A stretch of DNA of 64,000 bases, taken from NCBI GenBank assembly GCA_020310875.1, contig CM035439.1, forward strand, positions 141,864,139-141,928,138, given 5' to 3'. This document shows positions 23,501 through 32,619 of this stretch, in pieces (the stretch's first letter is position 1; each line of letters starts with the position of its first letter). A program made the position numbers and the translations under genes. The stretch is from Ceratopteris richardii (taxonomy: Eukaryota; Streptophyta; Polypodiopsida; Polypodiales; Pteridaceae). A model generated the notes under the pieces. The model was not told where the DNA came from. It saw only the letters and a program-made list of their open reading frames with translations, and ran no database searches.

Positions 23501-24419
23501 CTCTCCTTTTATTTTGGATATCTCTTATGGCCTTATGCGTCCTGATCAAAATTTGTCTAGTTCTTTCCACCGCACTTCTCCAGCACTTAGCCAGATCATT
23601 ACAATGGGCAAAATCCTCCGCCCAAACTGTGAAAATTTCTTGGTGGACAGAGGGAAGGGAAAATGACGTCTGGCAAGCTTGAAACCAAGGAGCTTTTCGG
23701 AGCATGGGAATCGGTTTGAAGGAAAGAGTAATCGGGTAATGGTCTGAGATAGTCAGGTCCATGTGTTGGGAAATCGAAGGAATACCCCACTGGAGGATGG
23801 TGTTTTGGTCGATGTAACATCTATCAAGTCTAGCTTTCCTCAGAGAGTCCCCCAATTGGAGGTTAGACCAGGAGAACCCCTTCATGTCTTTCACCTCAAC
23901 CAGGTAGAGATGGAACTTGATTTTATCCCATATCTCTTTCTCCTGACCGTCAATAATTTTCCCCTTGTTATTCCAACGGTCCTCAGGAAATTCAACCATG
24001 TTGAAGTCCCCGCAGAGCAAAACATTGTGAGAGAGGGAGTCAAGGGAAGTCCAAGTGTCGATTCTGTCCGTCTCACCATGAGGGGCATATATTGAGACCA
24101 TAGTGACCTAATTAGGTGGCCCGATAGAGGCAGCAATCCACCGATGATTCCGATCTTCACAAGTCGATGTCAATCTACCGGACCAAGAGTGACTAATACT
24201 GATGACAGCACCCCCCGACCCCCTAGGGTGCGAAGTGGAGAGCCAAAGGTGGTTCGGAGAAATGCGTTTAAGCCGTTTCTGGAGATCCTCTGCGTTGATT
24301 TTAATCTCTTGTAACCAGATAAAGTCAGGGTTGAGGGACTTGTGTTTGAACCATTGACCAAGAATCGCCGCTCTTGAAGGGTCCGACAAACCCCTGATGT
24401 TTAGCGAAGTGATTTTCAT
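20598..24419 (-). pseudogene. LINE-1 ORF2: endonuclease, reverse transcriptase, zinc domain
   Basis: The ATG at 24419 starts MKITSLNIRGLSDPSR, the APE-type endonuclease N-terminus. WLQEIK (catalytic Glu region) and LLCGDFNMV and ISDHYPI follow (about 24310-23720). RT runs from about 23100 to 22050: SPGPDGLTNEF, FIKIDFDKAYDRLEW, RQGCPLAPLLF and the catalytic box FADDMNAF (about 22330). The C-terminal zinc-binding domain (CGVPPWCKRCHRC ... HLFFNCPKSRVIWH) is at about 21050-20935. One frame is kept over about 1274 codons. In-frame stops are at about 24108, 23373, 21513, 21150 and between 21149 and 21080. Where the ancestral codon can be inferred from the sister copies they are C-to-T or G-to-A changes. 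Confidence 0.85.
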
Positions 24420-24420
24420 T

Positions 24421-24800
24421 ATTGCTGGTTGCCCTCTTTGAGGGGAGGGGCCCGAACTTTTTTCTTCTTTTGATCTTCTTTTTTCCTCCCCGCTTCTTGA
24501 TTTAGGATCCTACTCTTGAGGGGGCTCTTCCAAGGCATGCCTGACGGTTGTTTACCTTTAAGCTTTGACTTCAGTTGAGGTAAGCTTGGCAAGCAAACCG
24601 GAAGAGTAGGGCTAATAGAGGAGCTTTCACTGTCTGGGTTGTCTTCATTGCTAGTAGTGAAGCCATCCTCTTTACTGGTGGTGTAGCCTTCTTGGTTGTC
24701 TTCTTTGCTGGTAGAGCATCCGATGGAAATGTCTACCGGATCTTCTTCGTCAAGGTTATCCCCTGGGAGGTTGACCTCATTAATGTCCTTTTCTAAGCTG
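24421..24800 (-). pseudogene. LINE-1 ORF1 C-terminal part
   Basis: On the minus strand an acidic Ser/Thr/Asp/Glu-rich stretch (EEDPVDISIG, TSKEDNQEGY, TTSNEDNPDS) passes into a very basic tail (GRKKEDQKKKKV) and stops TAA at 24422-24420. Plant L1 ORF1 proteins bind the RNA; the basic tail fits that. A further in-frame stop lies upstream near 24805, so the copy is not intact. The stop overlaps the ORF2 start as TAATG. Confidence 0.6.
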
Positions 24801-24971
24801 CATTACATGTTATTCGAAGGGGCAATGGTGGTAACGTTTCTTACTAAAGATCTTCGAGGGCTTGTCAATCACCTCCTTTTTCTCTTTATGTTGGAAGAAG
24901 CCTGAATCAGTCCTGATTCCTGAACCTCTTTTGAAAGGCCCTTTCTATCTTTCCTACCACCCAGTACTTCA

Positions 24972-25550
24972 AGCCTGTCAATCACCTCCTTTTTTATTTT
25001 GGAGCGAAGGAGTCACCTTTACTGGAAGACATAGATTATTAGTCATAGAAGAGGATTGATGAGCTGGCATGGCAGATTTTCACACACAGAAACAAGCTTG
25101 CTGGTAAGGTAAGATTGATGAACTGCTGCAAGAACTTCCATGTTCGTATCATAAAATGAATGAGCTGCTGTAGCAGCTTGCGCACAGAGAGAGGACGGCT
25201 CAAGAAAGATCCAACTTCACTCCTGAGGATTGATTAGCTCCCGCAGCAGGCTTCACACATAGGAACGAGCTTTTACTCGTATGGTAAGATTGACGACCTG
25301 CTGTACCAACTGACATACTCGTAGATTGACTTCACACATACTCGTAGCAGCTTGAGCAAAGAGAGATGATGGCTCGAGAAAGATCCAATTTTACTCCTTG
25401 AACTGCTGCTCACTATGGATGTGAAACCCCCTAATCGCGCACTAATCTCACATAGCAGTTTGCAAACATCGAAACCACATAATGATAGTTCAACCCCTGG
25501 ACCATGATGCGCTTGCAGCATACAGCTCAACTTAATGAGATGGCTGTCAC
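24972..25550. other. Non-coding stretch with an imperfect direct repeat
   Basis: Two copies of about 160-170 bp can be aligned (about 25075-25225 and 25245-25400): AAGCTTG.TGGTAAGGTAAG-type start, GATGAACTGCTG/GACGACCTGCTG, and CTCAAGAAAGATCCAA/CTCGAGAAAGATCCAA near the end. A poly(A) run follows at about 25550-25572, then CTCTCTCTCTCGCG. No gene is supported. Confidence 0.45.
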
Positions 25551-25815
25551 AAAAAAAAAAAAAAAAAAAAAAACTCTCTCTCTCGCGTTGGAAGCGACGA
25601 AAGATAACGAATTGTCACATTATAACAAAATAAAAGAATTTAGACATCGAAGCCAAGCGCCTTTCCACCGATCCCCAAAGATCACAATCTAAACCCAGAA
25701 GGCGCAATGAAGAACACGATCTTGGCAGCCGAAAGCATCTGCGCAATGGCTGATGAGGATTGCCGAGAGCCAGCACTCTGAAAATCCAAAACACCAAACT
25801 AAATAAGCGGCATAA

Positions 25816-27103
25816 TCAACAAAGCAAGGAAAGGACAAAAGCAACAAAAGTGATGATAATGTTATCCGCCTCATTTGTAATGCCCTGTAGCTTGCCATAC
25901 TCCTCCCCTGCGTTGTGGGATTCGGGGGGTCCCATGGGCACTAGTCCCATTCACTTGTAACTTTTTCTCTTTAATATAATTAAAGTCCGGGAGATTAGGC
26001 TAAGGCCAAACTTCCTTTATTTAAAAAAAAAAAGGAAAGGACAAAAGCAACAAAAGTGTTCTGGAGCATTCTCAGCGGAGGTGGAGCGGGCCCCTCTGAG
26101 GAGAGGGGAGGCGTAGGAGGCTCCCCTAAGGTGAGAGGTGGCGCTGGAGGACTTCTCAGTGGAGCCAACAACGGGCTCGTAGTGGGGCTGTTGACCGGAG
26201 AGTTTGCAGGAGCCAAGGGTGACGGAGAAGGAGCTCCGAGAGATGGCGCCGGGGCTATGCTGAGGGTTGGTGGGGTTGCAACTGTGCTCGGACTCGGTGT
26301 CAATGGGGACGATGTCGGTGAGGAGGTTGGCCTTGATGGGGATGAGACAGGCGAGCTTGAACTAGGGGACGGAGACAAACTCACTGATGCAGGAGCCGCA
26401 GTGGGTGAAAAGATGACGGTGTGACTGTGCTAGCAGGCGACGAAGCAGAAGGAGTAGTGGCTGTGGGTGGACCTGAAGGAGGAGGCTTAACAGAAGGAAC
26501 AGGCGCTCCAATGAAAGGTGCTAATGAAGAGGTTGGTGTCGCCGATGCTGTGGGCCCCAGGGAGGGCGGCGTAGTTGCAGTTGAGGGAGCTGAAGATGGA
26601 GGTGACGTCTCTGAAGTGAAGGGAGCAGCAGCAGGGGGGACAAAAGAGCTACTAGGGTTTGGCGTCGAAGTGATGGGCGGATAGAACTTTGGTGGGATAA
26701 CTGTCGCGGGTGCTGGCATGGCTGGCGGCATGAGTGTTCCGGGAGACACAGAAGGCGGAGTAAACGAGGCGCTCGGGGGGAGAGCTGGCCCGTGATGGGC
26801 GAACGTCGGCGAAGAAGCGGGTGGGGCAGAAGGCGAGACTGTGAAGGGGGAGGTGATGATGCTCCCATTGGAGAGAAGTTCGTAGGAAATGATGAGGGAG
26901 AGAGGGTGGGAGCACTCGACAAAGGAGCGGCGACGGGCTGCGCGGAGGCAGCCAGTAGAGGCGAGAGAGCTGCAATGGCCAGCAACAATGCCGTAGCAGC
27001 AACGGCAAAGCCTCGGCCTGATGCCCCAGTTCCATCGTTGCGATCCTTCCTCGCAGCCTGCCTCTTCACAATGGCAGCACGAACAATCAGTTCTGCAGAA
27101 GAG
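25816..27103 (-). pseudogene. Arabinogalactan-protein-like gene, degraded
   Basis: The minus strand encodes a signal-peptide-like segment (AVAATALLLAIAALSPLLA then ASAQPVAAP, about 27010-26930) followed by about 260 residues rich in Pro, Ser, Thr and Ala (PSSAPSTATTPPS and similar), and a hydrophobic end (NTFVAFVLSLLC) once the LINE insert is left out. That layout is typical of classical, GPI-anchored arabinogalactan proteins of the cell surface. It is not intact: the Pro-rich frame changes near 26855 and again near 26410, no in-frame ATG is visible before the signal segment, and a LINE interrupts the last codons at 25852/25853. Two more LINEs separate it from its likely promoter. Confidence 0.6.
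25853..26033 (+). mobile_element. 5'-truncated LINE insert (LINE-4, 181 bp) with 25-bp target duplication
   Basis: This is the last 170 bp of the LINE 3' UTR in plus orientation (ends CCGGGAGATTAGGCTAAGG, CCAAACTTCC, then about a dozen A). It is flanked by perfect 25-bp direct repeats at 25828-25852 and 26034-26058 (GGAAAGGACAAAAGCAAC followed by AAAAGTG). Truncation, poly(A) and an unmutated duplication show target-primed insertion and a recent date. Confidence 0.95.
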
Positions 27104-28933
27104 TCTCTTTTTTTTTTTTAATAAAGGAAGTTCGGCCTTACCTTAATCTCCCGGACTTTAATTATAATAAACAAAAAAAATTACAAGTGAATGGGACTAG
27201 TGCCCATGGGACCCCCCAAATCCCACAATGCAGGGGAGGAGTATGGCAAGTTACAGGGCATTACAGATGATGCGGATAAAATTATCATCCCCTCATGTGG
27301 GACCCATTTGGGTTTCAACTTGTTGTTTTCGAGGAGATAAATACAGTGATGTCTAAACGGTGGCGATCTCTTGACTCGGGAGATTCTTTTACCTAGGAGA
27401 AACAAGGATTTCTCGATCGACCATTCCTTAGGAGTTTGGTCAAAATTGACAGCACATCGCTCCCTCCAAATCTTCCCGAGAGTCTCACCTCTGATGGCAT
27501 TCCACAGCCTCGATGAGCAGCCGATCGCCTCACCCAACATCACTTGTTGCCAGTTGATTTGGTTCGTGAGTCTCAATACTCGGATCACGTGATGCCAGAT
27601 AACACGGGACTTGGGGCAGTCGAAGAACAGGTGAGCTAAATCTTCGATGCACCGATGGCAACGCTTGCACCATGGCGGCACACCACAGATTTTGTTAGCC
27701 CTTGCATTGGTCCAGATACCTTTATGCAAGATCTGCCACATGAGAACGGACTTTTTGACCTCAATTAGGGGGTGCCAAATAGACATGAATTTTAGCTCCC
27801 ACCGAAGTTTGGTCCAAGAGAGGCACCATCTCTTGTGAAGGGTGTGGTGAACATCTAAATCCTCTTTGAAGTTGGGGATTCTGGATATCTTCTTACCATT
27901 GCTCCATTTGAGGCCCTCCAAGCAAGGAAGATCCTCACCGCAGAGAAGCCGGGTAGTTGAGCGGTCCCACGCTAAACACCTGCTTTGAAGAAGAGTCCAT
28001 TCCTCAAAGGTAACTCTAAGTCTCGGATCCAATTCTTCGAACCTAATCCACTGGCTGGTCTCTTGTTTCCAGAGTTACCACTGTTTGAACCCCTTGTTCC
28101 ATAATCGCCTTGTAGTTTGGAGGTTCCAAGACTCCACCCCCCGAAGGTCGCTGATCGGGAACCAAATAGAGTCATTTTGTCTTATGCCAGCCACCCACTT
28201 CCACTCATCACTGATTCTGATGACATGTTTGGCCTTGTTCCAATTCTTCCATAAGGAACACATGAGGCTAGAGCCTTTAGGGAAGACCGGGTGGGGGGAG
28301 AACAAAAGCGTGAGAATCCCTATGTCCTTCCAACCAGGGTGGCCAACTAAGGTAAGGTCTTTCGTGTTTCTGAAGATCAATTTAGCCCAAGAGGACTCCC
28401 TATTGCTCCAAGCCTTGATAAGCCACTTTGCCGCCAACTTGTCAGCCAACCCAACAATATCCAAAATTCCCAAGCCCCCTGAGTCTTTAGGGCTAATGCA
28501 AGTTTCCCATTTGATTTTGGGAATCCCCCTCCTGTTGGGGTCCCGACTCCAAAGGAAGTTTCTGCAGATTCTTTCCACTTTGGCCAAGTCTTTCTCCTTA
28601 GGCCTCCAACACCAGATAAAGTAGATAATTGTAGACAGCATAAATGTGTTAACAACCATAGCACGCCCTGCCAGGTTGACTTGCATACCTTTCTCATGAT
28701 TCAGCTTCCTATCCAGCTTGGATAGCACCCAGTTCCAGCGTTGGTCCATTGAGATGTCGAATCCCATCGGAATGCCAAGGAGACGGAAGACTTAACCGCT
28801 AAGGATAACTTGACACCCCTGATCTACCAACAATTGGGGAGTACGTCCGCTGATTGCTCTAAAAGCAGTTTTAGCATGGTTGATTTTTGAGCCTGATGCC
28901 ACACAAAAGGTGTGGAGGCACCGCCAAAACACC
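27104..28933 (-). mobile_element. 5'-truncated LINE copy (LINE-2)
   Basis: Same family as LINE-1, cut within the reverse transcriptase just after the FADD region. Flanked by a 12-bp target duplication TCTGCAGAAGAG (27092-27103 and 28934-28945). The coding part runs on the minus strand (RT thumb, then zinc-binding domain CGVPPWCKRCHRC). It is dead on arrival by truncation and has also decayed: a stop near 28795, a 4-bp loss near 28076 and a 1-bp loss near 27292 relative to LINE-3. Confidence 0.9.
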
Positions 28934-28945
28934 TCTGCAGAAGAG

Positions 28946-30369
28946 TTTTTTTTTTTTAATAAAGGAAGTTCGGCCTTAGCCTAATCTCCCGGACTTCAAT
29001 TATAATAAAGAGAAAAAGTTACAAGTGAATGGGACTAGTGCCCATGGGACCCCCCAAATCCCACAATGCAGGGGAGGAGTATGGCAAGCTATAGGGCATT
29101 GCAAATGAGGCGGATAAAATTATCATCACCCTCATGTGGGACCCATTTGGGTTTCAACTTGTTGTTTTCGAGGAGATAAATACAGTGATGTCTAAACGGT
29201 GGCGATCTCTTGACTCGGGAGATTCTTTTACCTAGGAGAAACAAGGATTTCTCGATCGACCATTCCTTAGGAGTTTGGCCAAAATTGACAGCACAACGCT
29301 CCCTCCAAATCTTCCAGAGAGCCTCACCTCTGATGGCATTCCATAGCCTCGATGAGCAGCCGATCGCCTCACCCAACATCACTTGTTGCCGGTTGATTTG
29401 ACTCGTAAGTCTCAATACTCGGGTCACGTGATGCCAGATAACACGGGACTTGGGGCAATCGAAGAACAGGTGAGGGAAATCTTCGATGCACTGATGGCAA
29501 CGCTTGCACCATGGCGGCACACCACAGATTTTGTTAGCCCTTGCATTGGTCCAGATACCTTTATGCAAGATCTGCCACATGAGAACGGATTTTTTGACCT
29601 CAATTAGGGGGTGCCAAATAGACATGAATTTTAGCTCCCACCGAAGTTTGGTCCAAGAAAGGCACCATCTCTTGTTAAGGGTGTGGTGAACATCTAAATC
29701 CTCTTTGAAATTGGGGATTCTGGATAGCTTCTTACCATTGCTCCATTTGAGGCCCTCCAAGCAAGGAAGATCCTGACTGCAGAGAAGGCGGGTAGTTGAG
29801 CGGTCCCATGCTAAACACCTGCTTTGAAGAAGAGTCCATTCCTCAAAGGTAACTCTAAGTCTCGGATCCAATTCTTCGAACCTAATCCACTGGCTGGTCT
29901 CTTGTTTCCAGAGTTGTTTCCACTGTTTGAACCCCTTGTTCCATAACCGCCTTGCAGTTTGGAGGTTCCAAGACTCCACCCCCCGAATGCCACTGATCGG
30001 GAACCAAATAGAGTCATTTTGTCTTATGCCAGCCGCCCACTTCCACTCATCACTGATTTTGATGAACTGTTTGGCCTTGTTCCAATTCTTCCATAAGGAA
30101 CACACGAGGCTAGAGCCTTTAGGGAAGACCGGGTGGGGGGAGAACAAAAGCGTGAGAATCCCTATGTCCTTCCAACCAGGGTGGCCAACTAAGGTAAGGT
30201 CTTCCGTGTTTCTAAAGATCAATATAGCCCAAGAGGACTCCCTATTGCTCCAAGCCTTGATAAGCCACTTTGCCGCCAACTTGTCTGCCAACCCAACAAT
30301 ATCCAAAATTCCCAAGCCCCCTGAGTCTTTAGGGCTAATGCAAGTTTCGCATTTGATTTTGGGAATCCC
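28946..30369 (-). mobile_element. 5'-truncated LINE copy (LINE-3)
   Basis: The third copy of the family, starting with its poly(A) complement directly at the right target duplication of LINE-2 and truncated at its 5' end at 30369. The remaining C-terminal part of ORF2 (about 30366-29089, 425 residues including the zinc-binding domain) is open to its natural stop ICNAL. Nearly identical by eye to LINE-2. Its own target duplication is very short or absent (GAG or less). Confidence 0.9.
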
Positions 30370-30636
30370 AGAGAACAAACAGTACTGCCTTTGAAAGAAG
30401 GCGAACTCACAACCGTGGATTTACAGCAGTTTCTGCTGCAGCACACAGCAAGTACGGAGACAGAGCGAAAGAGAGAGAGGGACTCGGGAGAGAGAGAGAG
30501 TGAGAGAGAGAGTCGAGGGAGACCAGCTTAATCCCTATCTACAACGTGCACAACGCGTATCTGCCGTACTCCAGGGATGCTAAGCTTCTTCTTCCTGGAG
30601 TGCACTTATGACGGCCAAGGACGTCGACGTCTCACA
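30370..30636 (-). other. 5' leader region of the arabinogalactan-protein-like locus
   Basis: On the minus strand this is CT-rich (long CTCTCTCT runs at about 30455-30515), as plant 5' leaders often are, and leads to the point where LINE-3 and LINE-2 are inserted. There is no ATG on the minus strand between the TATA box and the insertion. Confidence 0.4.
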
Positions 30637-30644
30637 TATTTATA
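30637..30644 (-). promoter_or_regulatory. TATA box, probable promoter of the arabinogalactan-protein-like locus
   Basis: TATAAATA on the minus strand within CACTTATAAATATGTG, about 120 bp upstream of the CT-rich leader. Position and strand fit the degraded gene downstream. Inference from motif and spacing only. Confidence 0.4.
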
Positions 30645-30649
30645 AGTGC

Positions 30650-31419
30650 TGCTTTGCTTTCAGATGTGTTTTTGACAAAAAATCAAAGCGAGCCGGTCTT
30701 CGCTGTCGACGACCCACATGGAAGCTTCCTTCAACGCTCCTATTTCCCCAACCGTTCAACGGCGCCAAGACGAATCCGGCGGTCCGCCATTTTCCCCTTT
30801 TTGCCTTGCATGAGCTCATTGTCTTGGGATTCCCAAATTAGAGCTCATCCATACGTGCCATTGGCTACACCTCTTCTTGTTTAGTGGGATAAAATAGAAT
30901 GGCGTCCTCCATCTCGATGCAAAGAGAGTCGTGCAAACTTTGTGGCAATTGCCTACAAGGGTTTGCCATGACCACAAAATCGGCACATCCCTAACGGCTT
31001 TTGTAATTACTTAATGCAAAACATGCGCAAGTGTCAAAGAGAAGAAACTTATAAGCAGCCAGAACCAGCTGTTATAGTCAATATTTTCAAAGAATGTCCA
31101 TTCTAGATAGCAAGGAAGAACACCATGACTTCTTTGAAGTAACCACACTCTTCTGGATTTTGATGCTTGAAAGGATCTCCTATCTCCGAATGGCATGATA
31201 GTTTAACATCTTAGCATCCTCTATCAAAACATGGGCATGCTACACACCCTTGTAGACTTTGGTGTTTGATATGACCTATGTTCTCCAAAGTAAAGGAATC
31301 ATTACGCCACCAAAGAAAAAAAATGAAGTGTTTCTTCCTCGTATCTCAGCATCACTCTGATTTTTCGAAGACCTTTCTGGGCTTGAGATTTTCCTTTGTT
31401 CACTTCCTCCTCGAGCCTC
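30650..31419. other. Intergenic stretch, no gene seen
   Basis: The sequence upstream of the TATA box, including a mixed-composition region with no motif I can name, runs to the LINE fragment at 31420. Short open frames here lack family features. Confidence 0.4.
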
Positions 31420-31907
31420 CAGATTCTGTGATAAAGAGCTGCTCTACGAGCCTACTGCTCTGGAAACATCTCTGGAAACAAGACACCAACCGCTGGATCA
31501 ACTTCGAGGATATTGACCCTTGCGTCAACATTTCGTACGAAGAATGGAACACTTTGCAAAGCAGATGCCTCGCCTGGGACCGACACAAAGTTCGCCTTCT
31601 CATGGGACATGACATGTCGAGCTCGCTTGGTCTCAAATGGCACAATGGGAATAGCCTATCAAAAATCCCGAACATCAAAGAAATGATTGACTATCAGGTT
31701 AACCTCAACAAGAAGTGGTGCCTGTCATGGACGCTGCTTCGATGGGACATGAAGTTCATGGCTATCTGGCACCCCCTCATAGAAATCAAAAAGTATGTCC
31801 TCTTATGGCAAATTCTTCATTTTTGAATCGGGACCAACCTTAAGGTTAGCAAATTATGTGGGATTCCTCCCTGGTGCAAACGCAGCTACCATTCTATCGA
31901 AGATGTT
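31420..31907 (+). mobile_element. LINE fragment of a second family, cut by Gypsy A2
   Basis: Plus-strand sequence encodes WKHLWKQDTNRWINFEDID, FEDIDPCVNISYEEWNTLQS, WLSWT-type KKWCLSWTLLRWDMKF, HPLIEIKKYVLLWQ and then, after a stop, CGIPPWCKRS. This is the same C-terminal zinc-binding region as in LINE-1 but only about 60% alike, so a different subfamily. It ends exactly where the Gypsy A2 LTR begins; the rest is not found on the other side. Confidence 0.8.
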
Positions 31908-32613
31908 TGTAGCTCAGTGATGAGTAGCACCTCCTTTAATGTCAATCTGGGAAGATGTGAGGATGGTATGATGACCTCGAGCAAGTAACGGCACAAGTGC
32001 GTGAGTGAGAAGCACACTAACATGCACACACATACACACACACATGCGCACACACGGTAAGACAAAGAGTGAGAAGCAATGGAGTTCTTAGATTAGTTTC
32101 AAAAAGCTCTTACAAGTTCAAATCAATTACAAGCTAATCCCAAAAATGAGCTCTCTAGCTCTATTTATAGTTTTTGACTAGGTTTTGGCCGTGTCCAGAC
32201 CTAGTGTCCGGCCTAGTTAAAAACTAGGTTCTAGGGCCTATTTGAAGACTCAAACGAAGTCTAAAAATTATGAAAATTGGTAGGTAGCTACTTCGAATGC
32301 TCCTCAAGCTCAAGGACTCCTTGGCTTGCACAAAATGGAGCTACAAAAATATGAAATGGTATCTACAATGGCTTTTAGTGATGAAAATCACTATTGTTGT
32401 AGGGATTTCTTCTAACGATTTGACATACATATCTTTGAGCTCCCTACTTGCTCCTTCTCCTTGTGTGTCCACCTCTTCGATATGCTTTAGTGTCCTGAAA
32501 AAATATTGGCCTACTTGCCAGATCGTCGTTGACTACCCTGTCTGCTTGTGCTTTCTCTTCTCTCTGACTCCCTTCGTAAGCTTCCTTGCCTTGTGAGTCC
32601 TTCAGTTCCAACA
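31908..32613 (-). repeat. 3' LTR of Gypsy A2, 706 bp
   Basis: On the minus strand it starts TGTTGGAACTG right after the polypurine tract (about 32614-32635, CCCCCC and CTCTCTC on the plus strand) and ends GAGCTACA at 31908. It is homologous to 7991-8599. A GT-rich run and a TATAAATAGAG promoter-like box are seen near 32030 and 32160. Confidence 0.85.
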
Positions 32614-32619
32614 ACCCCC

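Larger units (their letters stand above)
20454..24909 (-). mobile_element. L1-type plant LINE, nearly full length (LINE-1)
   Basis: The minus strand carries an ORF1 tail, ORF2 with endonuclease, reverse transcriptase and a zinc-binding (zf-RVT) domain, and a 3' UTR that ends CCGGGAGATTAGGCCATGG, then CCGAACTTCC, then an A-rich tail at 20454-20470. The same 3' UTR recurs in three more copies in this window. ORF1 and ORF2 meet in TAATG. ORF2 keeps a single frame from 24419 to 20598 with about five in-frame stops and no shift. Similar segments of about 68 bp lie outside both ends (20386-20453 and 24909-24971). Confidence 0.9.
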
